From contig NZ_LT985188.1 in NCBI RefSeq assembly GCF_900289045.1, forward strand, positions 3,410,001 through 3,474,000: a stretch of DNA of 64,000 bases, read 5' to 3'. This document shows positions 26,924-36,330 of this stretch, one piece after another (within the stretch, counting starts at the first letter, position 1; every line of letters starts with the position of its first letter). The position numbers were made by a program, and so were the translations under genes. This stretch comes from Micropruina glycogenica (lineage in GTDB: Bacteria > Actinomycetota > Actinomycetes > Propionibacteriales > Propionibacteriaceae). Below the pieces are notes generated by a model. It did no database searches. It was not told where the DNA came from and saw nothing but the letters and a program-made list of their open reading frames with translations.

Positions 26924-27005
26924 ACATCGATGTAGTTTCACCGTTGTGACTGGGGATGACCCTACACATGCCGGTTGGGGCGCGCAAGAGCCACTACATC
27001 TAGTG
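26924..27005 (-). promoter_or_regulatory. Two NrdR-like boxes upstream of nrdH
   Basis: Box 1 is ACATCGATGT (26924-26933) and box 2 is CACTACATCTAGTG (26992-27005). Both resemble half or full NrdR sites (consensus of type ACACTATATCTAGTGT). They are about 70 bp apart centre to centre, wider than the usual 15-16-nt gap. The rest of the region to 27201 holds a single TCGAG-family half-arm (27062-27079) and nothing else that I can identify. Confidence 0.65.
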
Positions 27006-27201
27006 TTTAGCGTGTCGGTGGCATTCTTCAACCGGGCCGCTCGGAGGAGCCCTCGGCCGCCGTTGAGCCTGTCGAAACCCCTGACCCGAGGGGCGTACGG
27101 GCTCTCGAGCACCGACAGCCACAGCGACGCTGAGCCGGCCGCCTCGGCACGCACCTGCACCGCGGCGGTGACCACAGGGCGATCGCGGGGCTGGTCTGCG
27201 C

Positions 27202-29646
27202 TCAGTGGCGCAGGCTCGTCAGGGCGTCGACGAAGGCGCGCCAGTCGTCCGGCACGCGAACCCGGATCCAGGTCGGGCCCAGGCCGGGGAAGCTCTCGCC
27301 CCTGCGCACCGCGAACCCCTTGGCGGCCAGCGCCGGACGCACCGACTCACGTCCACACGAGGCGGTGTCGATCAGCACGAAAGGGGCGTGCGAGTCGGGC
27401 ACTCCGAAGCCGGCGGCGCGAAGGTCGGCCACGAACCGAACCCTGCGTTCGCGCACTGTCGTTGCCACGGCGGCGGCCTCAGCGACCGCTTCGGCAGAGG
27501 CAGTCGCGATCATGGCGGCGATCGCCGGCGACGACACCGACCAGGGCGGCTGCATCCGCTCCAGGGCGGCGATCAGTGCCGGGTCGCCCACCACGTAGCC
27601 GACCCGCAGTCCGGCCAGTCCCCAGGTCTTGCTCAGCGACCGCAGCACCAGCCGGCCCGCCATGTGCGGCTCGATCAGGGATTCGGCCTCGTCGGTGGCG
27701 TCCATGAACGCCTCGTCGACCACCAGCAGCCGGCCCTGCCCGGCCGCCAGCAGGGCCTCGCGCCGGTGCAGCCAGCCGGTGGGATTGGTCGGGTTGCCGA
27801 CGAACAGCGCGTCCGCCCAGGGCGGCAACTCGCCCAGGTCGGGCGTCCCGGCCCCTGCCGTGACCGGCAGCAGCCAGCGCTGCACCGCCCGCCCGGCGGC
27901 GCGTAACGCGGCCTCGGGTTCGGTGAACTGGGGGTGCACTACCATCGGATTGGTCAGCGGCAACCCGTGGGCGATCAGCGTGGACGCCTCCGCACCGCCG
28001 CTGGTCGGCAACACCATCGAGACGTCGACGCCGTGCCGCGCCGCGATCGCCTCCCGGGCCGGGCGGACGTCGGGATAGCGGCCCAGCGGCGGGGACAGCC
28101 GGGCGATCGCTTCGGCCAGCCACGGGGGCGGGTCGGACGTCAGCACGTTCACGGCCAGGTCGACCAGGCCCGGCCCCAGGTCGCGGTCGCCGTGGTGAGC
28201 GAGGTCGATGCCGTCCGGACGGGCGGCGGGGATCTCGACACGCTCGATCGGCGGCGGTTCCGTTGGTCGAGCGTGTCGAGACCCGGTTCCCGCGAACTGC
28301 GCCGCCGCCTCCGCGAACCGCTGAGCCGCCTGCGGCACACCCGCCCAGTGCAGGTGCAGATACGAACTGTGCACGCTCGCCCGACCCTCAGCACCCACCG
28401 AGAACCCGTGCGCGCGGCCGTCCCAGGTCCACGCCGGCGCGGAGCCGGCCGCCGGCTCGGTCAGGGTGCGGTGGAACTCGTGGCCGCGCACCGACTCGCC
28501 CGCCCTGCTCAGCAGGGTGTCGGACGGGGCCGTGGCGCTGCGGTAGCCGAGGCTGAGCCGGGGAGTCATCCGGGCGGTGGCGGACAGCGCGCCCACCATC
28601 GGGTGGCCGTCCAGCTGCTCGCCCAGGTACAACTGGCCGGCGCACTCGGCGACCGTCGGCAGGCCGTCCCCGATGGCCGCCGCCAGGGCAGCACGCAGGG
28701 GTGCGTTGCGGCTCAACTCCACCGTGTGCAACTCGGGGAAGCCGCCGCCCGCGTACAGCCCGGCGAGGTCGGCCGGAAGGGCGGTGTCATGGAGCGGATC
28801 GATCTCGACCACCCGGCAGCCCGCCGCGAGCAGCAACTCGGTGGTCTCGGCGTAGCGAAAGGTGAAGGCCCGGCCGGCCAGCACCCCCACCAGCGGACGG
28901 CCCTCGACCGGCGGCACCACCGTCTCCGGACGCCACGCCTCACCCGGCAACGTCGCAGCGGTCGCGGCCAGGTGCCGCACCGCGTCCAGGTCGACGTGCG
29001 CCGCGAGGTGGTCGGCCATCGCGGCGATGGTGGCGGCCGACTCGCGACGTTCGTCGGCGGGCACCAGGCCGAGGTGTCGAGACGGGGCGCTGACCCCGGC
29101 GTTGCGGGGCACCAGCCCGAGCACGGGCAACCCGGCGGCGTCGAACTCGCGGGCGATCTCGGCGCCGTGTCGCGCGCTGGCCACCCGGTTGACCACGACC
29201 CCGGCGATCGTGATCCGCGGGTCGAACGCTCGCAACCCCAGCGCGACCGCAGCGGCCGTGCGGGAGCTGCCGGACGCGTCCACCACCAGCAGCACCGGTG
29301 CACTCAGCAATCGCGCGATGTGCGCCGTGGACCCCTCGCCGGCGGTACCCAGGCGCCCGTCGAAGAGGCCCATCACGCCCTCGATGAGGGCCAGTTCGGC
29401 CGGCTGTGGAGTCAGGAACCCGTGCCGGAACAGGGCCGGGATCGCCTCCACGCTGGTCAGTACCGGATCGAGATTGCGACCCGCGCGTCCAGTGGCCAGC
29501 GCGTGGTAGCCCGGGTCGATGAAGTCGGGGCCGACCTTGAAGGGCGCCACCGGGTGGCCCTGCGCGGTCAGGGCGGCCATCAGCCCGGTGGTGACGGTGG
29601 TCTTGCCGGCCGACGACGTGGCGGCCGCGATGACCAGCCGGGGCAT
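27202..29646 (-). CDS. Fused cobyrinate a,c-diamide synthase (CbiA) and threonine-phosphate decarboxylase-like (CobC/CobD)
   Basis: 814 residues from ATG 29646; an in-frame ATG at 29655 overlapping the cobO stop is the alternative. Residues about 1-460 are CbiA/CobB: P-loop ATSSAGKTTVTTGL, DFIDPGYHALATGR, and the glutaminase nucleophile in PTVAECAGQLYLGE. Residues about 485-814 are a PLP class-II aminotransferase of the L-threonine-O-3-phosphate decarboxylase type: VLPTSGGAEAS, VVDEAFMDATDE, and LVLRSLSKTWGLAG with the PLP lysine. The first makes the a,c-diamide; the second supplies aminopropanol phosphate. The linker (about 455-475) is encoded by a dispersed palindrome. Fusion of these two non-consecutive steps is uncommon. 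Confidence 0.9.
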   Translation of the reverse strand: MPRLVIAAATSSAGKTTVTTGLMAALTAQGHPVAPFKVGPDFIDPGYHALATGRAGRNLDPVLTSVEAIPALFRHGFLTPQPAELALIEGVMGLFDGRLGTAGEGSTAHIARLLSAPVLLVVDASGSSRTAAAVALGLRAFDPRITIAGVVVNRVASARHGAEIAREFDAAGLPVLGLVPRNAGVSAPSRHLGLVPADERRESAATIAAMADHLAAHVDLDAVRHLAATAATLPGEAWRPETVVPPVEGRPLVGVLAGRAFTFRYAETTELLLAAGCRVVEIDPLHDTALPADLAGLYAGGGFPELHTVELSRNAPLRAALAAAIGDGLPTVAECAGQLYLGEQLDGHPMVGALSATARMTPRLSLGYRSATAPSDTLLSRAGESVRGHEFHRTLTEPAAGSAPAWTWDGRAHGFSVGAEGRASVHSSYLHLHWAGVPQAAQRFAEAAAQFAGTGSRHARPTEPPPIERVEIPAARPDGIDLAHHGDRDLGPGLVDLAVNVLTSDPPPWLAEAIARLSPPLGRYPDVRPAREAIAARHGVDVSMVLPTSGGAEASTLIAHGLPLTNPMVVHPQFTEPEAALRAAGRAVQRWLLPVTAGAGTPDLGELPPWADALFVGNPTNPTGWLHRREALLAAGQGRLLVVDEAFMDATDEAESLIEPHMAGRLVLRSLSKTWGLAGLRVGYVVGDPALIAALERMQPPWSVSSPAIAAMIATASAEAVAEAAAVATTVRERRVRFVADLRAAGFGVPDSHAPFVLIDTASCGRESVRPALAAKGFAVRRGESFPGLGPTWIRVRVPDDWRAFVDALTSLRH
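28231..28283. repeat. Main-family palindrome within the CbiA-CobC linker
   Basis: GATCTCGACACGCTCGATC (28231-28249) pairs with the arm beginning GTTGGTCGAGCGTGTCGAGA (28262-28283) around a 12-nt loop. It is entirely coding and sits at the domain junction. Confidence 0.85.
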
Positions 29647-29648
29647 GG

Positions 29649-30263
29649 TCACCATTCGATGCCCGACTGGCCCTTCTGGCCCTGGTCGAAGGGGTGCTTG
29701 TGCTTGGTCATCTCGGTGACGGTGGTGGCCAGTTCGCACAAGGCCTCGGGTGCGCGCCGTCCGGTGACGATCACGTGCTGAGTGCCGGGACGCTCGGCCA
29801 GCACCTGCAGCACCTCGTCCAGGTCGACCCAGCCGCGCAACAGCGGGTAGGTGAACTCGTCCAGCACGTAGAGCCGGTGGGCCTGCGCCGCCATCAGTTC
29901 GCGGACGTGACCCCAGGTGGCGCGCGCGATCTCGGCCTGGGCGTCCAGGTCGCCACCGCGCCGGGTCCAGGTGAAGCCCAATCCCTCCGCGATCCAGCCG
30001 ACGGGCCCGCCCTGGCCGGTCTCGCGGTGCAGGGCGTCCAGGGCCTCGAAGGCGACCCGCTCGCCGGTGTGCCAACTGGACGACTTGACGAACTGGAACA
30101 CCCCGATCGACCAGCCCTGCGCCCAGCCACGCAGCGCGGTGCCGAACGCGGCGGTTGACTTGCCCTTGCCGTCGCCGGTGTTGACGATCAATGCGGGTCG
30201 GAGCCGGCGTTGCTGCGTGCTCAGGCCGTCGTCGGGAACGGCGCTCGGCATTCCCCTGGTCAC
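29649..30263 (-). CDS. cobO: Cob(I)yrinic acid a,c-diamide adenosyltransferase
   Basis: 204 residues from GTG 30263, selected because AGGATG lies about 7 nt before it; an ATG at 30251 has almost no spacing to its AGGGG. CobA/CobO family: ALIVNTGDGKGKSTAAFG (P-loop), GVFQFVKS, GEGL-like EGLGFTWTRRGGD, and LYVLDEFTYPL (Walker B). Adds the adenosyl group to cobalt. Its stop abuts the CbiA-CobC fusion, so the two form an operon. It is divergent from cbiT. Confidence 0.92.
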   Translation of the reverse strand: MTRGMPSAVPDDGLSTQQRRLRPALIVNTGDGKGKSTAAFGTALRGWAQGWSIGVFQFVKSSSWHTGERVAFEALDALHRETGQGGPVGWIAEGLGFTWTRRGGDLDAQAEIARATWGHVRELMAAQAHRLYVLDEFTYPLLRGWVDLDEVLQVLAERPGTQHVIVTGRRAPEALCELATTVTEMTKHKHPFDQGQKGQSGIEW

Positions 30264-30336
30264 CCGTTCATCCTGCCGTATGGGGTGCCTGGGCACCGGG
30301 CCGGTGTCGAACTCGTGCAACCGTTAGGGTCGCAGG

Positions 30337-30906
30337 GTGAGTGCGCAGCTGACCGCGGGACTGCCCGACGACGACTTTCTCAGCGACGGCCTGCTGACCA
30401 AACGGGTGCTGCGGGCGTCGGCCCTGGCGGCGCTGGCACCCGTCGGCAACGAGTTGCTGTGGGATCTGGGCGCCGGCACCGGTTCGATCGGCATCGAATG
30501 GTGCCGGCTCTCGGACGACAACCGGGCGGTCGCCGTGGAGCGAAACGCCGAGCGGCTGGAGCGGATCGGCGCCAACGCCGCCCGGCACGATGTGGCGGAC
30601 CGGCTGAGCATCGTGCCCGGAGACACGACCGAGGTGCTGGAGCGACTGCCTCGCCCGGATGCGGTGTTCGTCGGCGGGGGAGTCACCCAGGCCGTGCTGG
30701 ACGCGTCCTGGGCGGCGCTGCGTTGCGGCGGACGCCTGGTGGTGCACAGCGTCACCGCCGATTCCGACGCCCTGCTGCTGGCGGCCTACCGCCGCCACGG
30801 CGGCGAACTGATCCGGGTGATGGTCGAGACCGCCGAACCGATCGGACGCTTCGTCGGCTTCAAGCCGGCCCGTGCGGTGACTGCCTGGGCCGCGATCCAC
30901 GACTGA
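30337..30906 (+). CDS. cbiT: Cobalt-precorrin-6B C15-methyltransferase (decarboxylating)
   Basis: 189 residues from GTG 30337. A TAGGGT box (30325-30330) lies exactly 6 nt upstream, so the transcript is likely leaderless. Motifs: GLPDDDFLSDGLLTKR (substrate lid), LLWDLGAGTGSIGIEW (SAM motif I), AVERNAERLERI and AVFVGGGV. CbiT methylates C15 and decarboxylates the C12 acetate, and works with CbiE. Here it is uncoupled from CbiE in both gene and location. Confidence 0.92.
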   Translation: MSAQLTAGLPDDDFLSDGLLTKRVLRASALAALAPVGNELLWDLGAGTGSIGIEWCRLSDDNRAVAVERNAERLERIGANAARHDVADRLSIVPGDTTEVLERLPRPDAVFVGGGVTQAVLDASWAALRCGGRLVVHSVTADSDALLLAAYRRHGGELIRVMVETAEPIGRFVGFKPARAVTAWAAIHD

Positions 30907-30986
30907 GCGACGACAGCGACGCGAACCGGCGCCACGGGCGTCGGCTTGGTCCGACCATTGAACAGGCTTCCCCCGATCCATCGAAT

Positions 30987-31111
30987 CGCGCACGCGGAGG
31001 CGAACCGGCTGCGACGATGAAGCCGTCGTCCACGACACGGAATCCGGTGCGAATCCGGAACGGTCGGGCCACTGTGACCCAGCGTGTGCTGGCAAGTCAG
31101 AGACGTGCGCG
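30987..31111 (+). promoter_or_regulatory. Cobalamin riboswitch of cbiMNQO
   Basis: P1 stem CGCGCACG (30987-30994) pairs perfectly with CGTGCGCG (31104-31111). Between them are GAATCCGGTGCGAATCCGGA, the B12 box GCCACTGTGACC, and the hairpin CAGCGTGTGCTG. Downstream, GTTCCTTT (31118-31125) can pair with AAAGGGGAAC (31141-31150), which covers the ribosome site of cbiM. This is consistent with B12-dependent blocking of translation. Confidence 0.92.
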
Positions 31112-31156
31112 GACGCAGTTCCTTTGGGCCACGTCACCTGAAAGGGGAACGCTCGA

Positions 31157-31843
31157 ATGCATATCGCCGAGGGATTCCTACCAGTTGCTCACTGCGTCGC
31201 CTGGTACGCAGTCTCTGCCCCATTCGTCATTCACGGAGCACGCAAGGTCATCGAGCAGGCGAAGGAGCATCCGGAATCCCGGTTGCTGCTGGCCGCCGCC
31301 GGCGCCTTCACCTTCGTACTGAGCTCGATCAAGCTGCCGTCGGTCACCGGCAGTTCGTCACACCCGAACGGCACGGGCCTGGGCGCGGTGCTGTTCAGAC
31401 CACCCGTAATGGCGTTCCTGTCGACGATCGTGCTGATCTTTCAGGCGCTGCTGCTGGCGCACGGCGGTATCACCACGCTGGGCGCGAACGTGTTCAGCAT
31501 GGGCATCGCCGGGCCGTGGATCGGGTATTGGTGCTGGGTCGGCTCGAACAAGCTGGGCTGGCACCGCAACGTCGGCGTCTTTCTCGCGCTGGCCTTCGCC
31601 GACCTGTCCACCTACCTGGTCACCAGCGTGCAACTGGGCCTGGCCTTCCCCGACCCGGTGTCGGGCATCGCGGGTTCGGTCGCCAAGTTCATGGGCGTGT
31701 TCGTGATCTCGCAGGTTCCGCTGGCCATCGCCGAGGGCATTCTGGGCGTGCTGGTCTTCCGGTTGCTCACCGACGTCGCCCGTCCCGAACTCGAACGGCT
31801 CGGCGTGATCAAGCCTTCGATGAGCGAGGCGGTGGCCCGATGA
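31157..31843 (+). CDS. cbiM: Cobalt ECF transporter, CbiM
   Basis: 228 residues beginning MHIAEGFLP, the conserved N-terminus in which Met1 amino group and His2 bind Co2+. Further: SSIKLPSVTGSSSHPNGTGLGAVLF (parts), with the metal-binding His, then QALLLAHGGITTLGANVFSMGIAGP (parts). About seven membrane helices. It is the substrate-specific subunit. Controlled by the upstream riboswitch; ATGA overlap with cbiN. Confidence 0.96.
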   Translation: MHIAEGFLPVAHCVAWYAVSAPFVIHGARKVIEQAKEHPESRLLLAAAGAFTFVLSSIKLPSVTGSSSHPNGTGLGAVLFRPPVMAFLSTIVLIFQALLLAHGGITTLGANVFSMGIAGPWIGYWCWVGSNKLGWHRNVGVFLALAFADLSTYLVTSVQLGLAFPDPVSGIAGSVAKFMGVFVISQVPLAIAEGILGVLVFRLLTDVARPELERLGVIKPSMSEAVAR

Positions 31844-32199
31844 GCCGCAAGACCTGGACCACGATCGCGCTGGTCGCTGCGATGATGCTGATCTTCGGGG
31901 TGAGCTTCGTCGTCGGCGGTATCCGCACCAACCCGGACGAGCGGTTCGCCGGTACCGACTCGGTGGCCACCTCGACCATTCAAGAGTCGAATCCCGACTA
32001 CGAGCCCTGGTTCCAGCCGTTCTTCCAGCCCGAATCCGGCGAGGTCGAGTCGGGCCTGTTCGCCCTGCAGGCGGCGATCGGCGGCACCGTCCTCGGTTTC
32101 GCCATCGGGGCCCTGTGGGGTCGCCGACGTGGCGAGCTGAAGGCGGTCAACGGCCCGACGCCGGACGACGCGACGCCCTCGCCCGAACCGGCCTCCTGA
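31840..32199 (+). CDS. cbiN: Cobalt ECF transporter, CbiN
   Basis: 119 residues from ATG 31840. Two membrane helices (ALVAAMMLIFGVSFVVGG and ALQAAIGGTVLGFAIGALWG) flank an extracellular loop with FAGTDSVATSTIQESNPDYEPWF (parts), the family signature. CbiN helps load cobalt into CbiM. A ~20-residue Pro-rich tail extends beyond the usual end. Confidence 0.93.
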   Translation: MSRKTWTTIALVAAMMLIFGVSFVVGGIRTNPDERFAGTDSVATSTIQESNPDYEPWFQPFFQPESGEVESGLFALQAAIGGTVLGFAIGALWGRRRGELKAVNGPTPDDATPSPEPAS

Positions 32200-32957
32200 T
32201 GGCGCACGGCCTGGCGCTGGACCACGCTGCGTGGTCCAGCCCCTGGCGGTCGCGCTCGGTACGTGACAAGGGTGTGCTGTCACTCGGACTGTTGGTGGCG
32301 GCCATCTCGCTGCCGGCGTGGCCCGGTGGCGCGGCCGTGGCCGTGGCCGGCCTGGTGCTTCTGCTGGGTCCGATCCGGGTGGGGTGGGCCCGACTGGGTC
32401 GGATCATCTGGCTACCGGTGGTCTCGATTCTCATCGGGGTGGCCACGGTGGCGGTCAGCGTCAGTTGGGACGGCGGTCTGCGACTGCAGCTCACTTCCGA
32501 GGGCATCGACACCGCCGGTCGGCTGGCCGTGCGGGCACTGGCCGCGACGCTGGCGATGTTCACCCTGGCCTGCTCGACACCGATGATCGATCTGCTCAGC
32601 GCGTTGCGGCACGCCCGGGTGCCCGATGCGCTCATCGAGATCGCCGCGCTGATCTACCGGTTCAGCTTCGGACTGCTCGAGAGCGCGGGCGCGATCCACT
32701 CCGCGCAGGAGGCGCGGCTGGGTTACGCCACCCGCTCGGCCGCCATGCGCTCGGCCTCGATGGGCGTGGCGGCGCTGTTTCTGCGCTCGTGGGATCGGGC
32801 CCGGCGGCTCGAGGCCGGACTGGTCGGGCGCGGCTACGAGGACGCCCTGCGCACCTTGGAGCCGCCCCGGCAGCGCTCCGCCGGCTTTGTGGCCGCGAGC
32901 GCCGCGCTGCTGGTCGCCATCGCGGCCGGCGCGGTGGCCTGGCAGGTGCTGACATGA
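32199..32957 (+). CDS. cbiQ: Cobalt ECF transporter permease, CbiQ
   Basis: 252 residues from ATG 32199, overlapping the cbiN stop by one base (TGATG). ECF T-component with about five helices and the two cytosolic Ala-Arg-Gly-type coupling motifs, here SAALQ-like in [12 protein letters not shown] and [13 protein letters not shown]. Couples CbiM to the ATPase. Overlaps cbiO by ATGA. Confidence 0.93.
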   Translation: MAHGLALDHAAWSSPWRSRSVRDKGVLSLGLLVAAISLPAWPGGAAVAVAGLVLLLGPIRVGWARLGRIIWLPVVSILIGVATVAVSVSWDGGLRLQLTSEGIDTAGRLAVRALAATLAMFTLACSTPMIDLLSALRHARVPDALIEIAALIYRFSFGLLESAGAIHSAQEARLGYATRSAAMRSASMGVAALFLRSWDRARRLEAGLVGRGYEDALRTLEPPRQRSAGFVAASAALLVAIAAGAVAWQVLT

Positions 32958-33790
32958 GCCACCGGCAACTTTCGGCCTCGGCCGTGCAGGTCTCGTACGG
33001 GCAGCGTGCGGTGTTGCGGGGTGCCGATCTGGAGATTCCCCGGGCTCGCCGGTTGGCGCTGCTCGGTGCGAACGGCTCGGGCAAGACCACGCTGTTGCGT
33101 ACGTTGGCCGGATCGCTGAAGCCGAATGGCGGTGAGGTGCTGGTCGACGGCGTCGCGCTCCGCTTCGACCGCGCCGGCCTGCGGGCGCACCGTCAGGTCG
33201 TGCAACTCGTGGCGCAGAACCCCGACGACCAGCTTTTCGCCGCCGACGTTTTTCGCGACGTCTCGTTCGGCCCGCTCAACCTGGGCCTGGCCGAGCACGA
33301 GGTGCGTGAGCGGGTGGCCGAAGCGCTGGCGGTGTTGTCGATCGAAGACCTGGCCGAGCGGCCCATTCATGAGCTGTCGTACGGTCAGCGCAAGCGGGTC
33401 GCCATCGCCGGGGCACTGGCCATGCAGCCGTGCGTGATGCTGCTGGACGAACCCACCGCCGGCCTCGACCCGCAGGGCGTCGACGAGATGGTGGGCGCCC
33501 TGGAGAGCCTGCTGCGGGCCCACACCACCGTGGTGATCTCGACCCACGACGTCGAGTTCGCGCTCGGCTGGGCAGACTCGGTCGCCGTGCTGGTGGACGG
33601 ACGGGTACGGCACGGCGCACCGAACGCCCTGCTGTCGGACGCCGGCCTGGTGGCCGCCGCCCGGCTGCGCCAGCCCCTGGTGCTGCAGGCCGCGGGGCTC
33701 TTGGGTCTGGAGGCCGCCCGGGTCACCGATGTGACCGGACTGGTGGCGGCCATTCGCGATCAGGGCCGACTGGCCGAGGGCGTGGCCTGA
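32954..33790 (+). CDS. cbiO: Cobalt ECF transporter ATPase, CbiO
   Basis: 278 residues. ABC ATPase: Walker [16 protein letters not shown] (residues about 36-50), Q-loop [15 protein letters not shown] with the ECF-type NPDDQ, signature [16 protein letters not shown], Walker [14 protein letters not shown] and switch His in STHDVEFAL. In the signature the usual SGGQ is replaced by SYGQ. Ends the riboswitch-controlled operon. Confidence 0.95.
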   Translation: MSHRQLSASAVQVSYGQRAVLRGADLEIPRARRLALLGANGSGKTTLLRTLAGSLKPNGGEVLVDGVALRFDRAGLRAHRQVVQLVAQNPDDQLFAADVFRDVSFGPLNLGLAEHEVRERVAEALAVLSIEDLAERPIHELSYGQRKRVAIAGALAMQPCVMLLDEPTAGLDPQGVDEMVGALESLLRAHTTVVISTHDVEFALGWADSVAVLVDGRVRHGAPNALLSDAGLVAAARLRQPLVLQAAGLLGLEAARVTDVTGLVAAIRDQGRLAEGVA

Positions 33791-33821
33791 GGCCTTCTTT
33801 CCCTGCCGGGGTTCCGGGTGC

Positions 33822-35270
33822 TCAGTTCGTGGCCAGATCGAGCAGCGCGTCCACGTCGGCATGGGCCTCGAGCGCGTCGGCCAGTTCGTCGAGCATCAGG
33901 GTGCGCCGCTCGGCGAAACCAGGGCCGCCCTCAGCCGGACGCCAGGTCGAGCCGACCGTGGCCGCGAGTTCACTCAGCCAGGCGCGGCGGAACCCGTCGT
34001 TCTCGAACGCACCGTGCCAGATGGTGCCCCAGGTGTTACCGGTGCGCACACCGTCCAGGAACGGTTCGCCCCCGGTGGGCTCCACCACGCCGTGATGGAT
34101 TTCGTAGCCGACCACCCGGTGGCCGCGCCAGCTGCCGCTGGGTTCGCCCAGGATCTTCTCGGCGCTGAAGCGCACCCGCGCCGGCAGCAGCCCCAACCCG
34201 GGCTCGACGCCGCGGGTGGATTCGATCGGGTCGTCGATCAGCTCGGTGAGCATCTGGTAGCCGCCGCAGATGCCGAGAATCGGGCCGCCGGCAGCCGCGC
34301 GGGCGGCCAGCGCGTCGGCCAGGCCGAGCCGACGAAGCCAGTCGAGGTCGGCCAGCGTGGAGCGGCTGCCGGGCAGCACCACCAGGTCGGCGCCGGTCAC
34401 GTCGCTGGGGCTGGCGGTGGCGAACACGTCCAGCCCCGGCTCGGCGGCCAGCGCGTCCAGGTCGGTGGCGTTCGAGATGCGCGGAAACCGAATCGCCGCC
34501 ACCCGCAGGGTGCCGGCCCGTCCGGGTAGCCGGGGCCATTTGGCGAAGGCCAGCGCGTCCTCGCTGTCGAGCCACACCTGATCGAGCCACGGCATGACGC
34601 CGAAGCAGCGCAGGCCGGAGCGGGCGGTGAGTTCGGCCAGCCCCGGGCCGAGCACCGACTGATCGCCGCGGAACTTGTTGATCAGATAACCGGCCAACGT
34701 GGCCCGGTCGGCGTCGTCCACGATCGCCCAGTGGCCGTAGATGGACGCCAGCACGCCGCCCCGATCGATGTCGCCGACCAGCACGACCGGTAGGCCGAAC
34801 TGCCTGGCCAGCCCGAAGTTCACGTAGTCGCCGACGCGCATGTTGATCTCGGCCGGCGAACCGGCACCCTCGGCCACGACCACGTCGTAGCTCGACTCGA
34901 GCTCTCGAAAGGCGTCGAAGGCGGCCTGGGCGAGGTGTGTGCGGCCACCCACGTACTCGCCCGCCTCGAGCGTGCCGGCGGGTTGTCCACGCAGCACGAT
35001 GAACGCCCGTCGGTCGGTGCCCGGCTTGAGCAGCACGGGGTTCAGCACCGCGGACGGCTGCACGCCCGCGGCCAGCGCCTGCAGGTACTGGGCGCGGCCG
35101 ATCTCAGAACCGTCGGGGCAGACCATGGAGTTGTTGCTCATGTTCTGGGCCTTGAACGGGGCCACCCGGACGCCGCGGCGGGCGAAGGCCCGGCACAGGC
35201 CAGCCACGATCAGCGACTTGCCCGCGTCCGACGACGTTCCAGCCACCAACAGTCCTGCCACGAAAGGCAT
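33822..35270 (-). CDS. cobQ: Cobyric acid synthase
   Basis: 482 residues. Amidates four side chains of adenosylcobyrinate a,c-diamide. Synthetase domain: VAGTSSDAGKSLIVAGLCR (parts) and APFKAQNMSNNSMV; glutaminase domain: catalytic Cys in PILGICGGYQML and the His of GYEIHHG. Convergent with cbiMNQO, with only 31 bp between stops. Either it has its own promoter or is read from the upstream oxidoreductase gene (32 bp gap). Confidence 0.95.
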   Translation of the reverse strand: MPFVAGLLVAGTSSDAGKSLIVAGLCRAFARRGVRVAPFKAQNMSNNSMVCPDGSEIGRAQYLQALAAGVQPSAVLNPVLLKPGTDRRAFIVLRGQPAGTLEAGEYVGGRTHLAQAAFDAFRELESSYDVVVAEGAGSPAEINMRVGDYVNFGLARQFGLPVVLVGDIDRGGVLASIYGHWAIVDDADRATLAGYLINKFRGDQSVLGPGLAELTARSGLRCFGVMPWLDQVWLDSEDALAFAKWPRLPGRAGTLRVAAIRFPRISNATDLDALAAEPGLDVFATASPSDVTGADLVVLPGSRSTLADLDWLRRLGLADALAARAAAGGPILGICGGYQMLTELIDDPIESTRGVEPGLGLLPARVRFSAEKILGEPSGSWRGHRVVGYEIHHGVVEPTGGEPFLDGVRTGNTWGTIWHGAFENDGFRRAWLSELAATVGSTWRPAEGGPGFAERRTLMLDELADALEAHADVDALLDLATN

Positions 35271-35302
35271 CCTGTCATGCCGCTCGGGCCTGCTCGCGCT
35301 GA

Positions 35303-36265
35303 TCAGGGAACCAGCACGACCTTGCCGTCCACGTTGCCCTCGGCCATGGCCCGAAAGCCCTCGGCGGCCTCGGTCAACGGCAGCAACCGGTCGATCGCCG
35401 GTCGCACCCCGGACGACTCGAGCAGCGCCAGCAGCGCAGCGAACTGCTGCCGGTTACCCATGGTCGAGCCGATCACTCGGAGTTGCTGAAAGAACACCCG
35501 GTTCAGCTCGGCGGGCGGGTTGAAGCCGCTGGTCGCGCCCGCGCACACGATGGTGCCGCCCGGCCGAAGCGACCGCAGCGAGTGCGCCCAGGTGGCCTCG
35601 CCGACGGTCTCGATCACGGCGTCCACGCGCTCGGGCAGCCGGGCGCCAGGCTCGAACGCGGCGGCCGCGCCGCGTTCCAGGGCCGCGGCCCGCTTGGCTT
35701 CGGACGTTCCCGTCACCCAGACCCGCAGGCCCAGTGCCTTGCCCAGGGCGGTGGCGGCCGAGGCCACCCCGCCGGACGCCCCCTGCACCAGCACGGTGTC
35801 GCCTGCGGTCAGCCCCGAGTCGTGGGTCAGCATGCGGTACGCGGTGAGCCAGGCGGTGGGCAGGCAGGCGGCCTGCGCGGCGCTCAGCCAGTCGGGCCGA
35901 TCGATCAGGTTGGCCCGCGGCACCGCGACCCGTTGCGCCATCGTGCCCTGGTGCAGTTCCGACAGCAGCGTGCGCTTCGGGTCGAACGTCTCGTCACCCA
36001 CCCAGTCGGCGCTGGTTATCACCGCATGCACGATCACCGGTCGTCCATCGACGGTGCCGGCGGCGTCGGTGCCCAGAATCATCGGCATGCGGCTTGGCGG
36101 CAGCCCGACCCCGGCCAGTGACCACAGGTCGTGGCGGTTCAGGGCGGCGGCTTCGACCTCGACCACCACCCAGCCGTCGGCCGGCTCGGGCTCGGGGCGC
36201 TCACCGATCTGTAGCGCGGCAAGCGGATCGTCGGGTTGGGCGGCTTCGACGTAGACGGCCAGCAT
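35303..36265 (-). CDS. Medium-chain dehydrogenase/reductase, quinone-oxidoreductase type
   Basis: 320 residues. NAD(P)-binding MDR fold without structural-zinc cysteines: LGTDAAGTVDG, the loop VLVQGASGGVASAATALGKALG (parts) and GGTIVCAGATSG. Probably uses NADPH and an unsaturated carbonyl or quinone; zinc at the catalytic site is not supported. Upstream of cobQ on the same strand, but no functional tie is evident. Confidence 0.85.
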   Translation of the reverse strand: MLAVYVEAAQPDDPLAALQIGERPEPEPADGWVVVEVEAAALNRHDLWSLAGVGLPPSRMPMILGTDAAGTVDGRPVIVHAVITSADWVGDETFDPKRTLLSELHQGTMAQRVAVPRANLIDRPDWLSAAQAACLPTAWLTAYRMLTHDSGLTAGDTVLVQGASGGVASAATALGKALGLRVWVTGTSEAKRAAALERGAAAAFEPGARLPERVDAVIETVGEATWAHSLRSLRPGGTIVCAGATSGFNPPAELNRVFFQQLRVIGSTMGNRQQFAALLALLESSGVRPAIDRLLPLTEAAEGFRAMAEGNVDGKVVLVP

Positions 36266-36330
36266 GCCTGCAGGCTAGCGCCGTGCGTCCCAAGTCGGTC
36301 AACAGTCCGCGACGGCCGCTGCTCACGACC

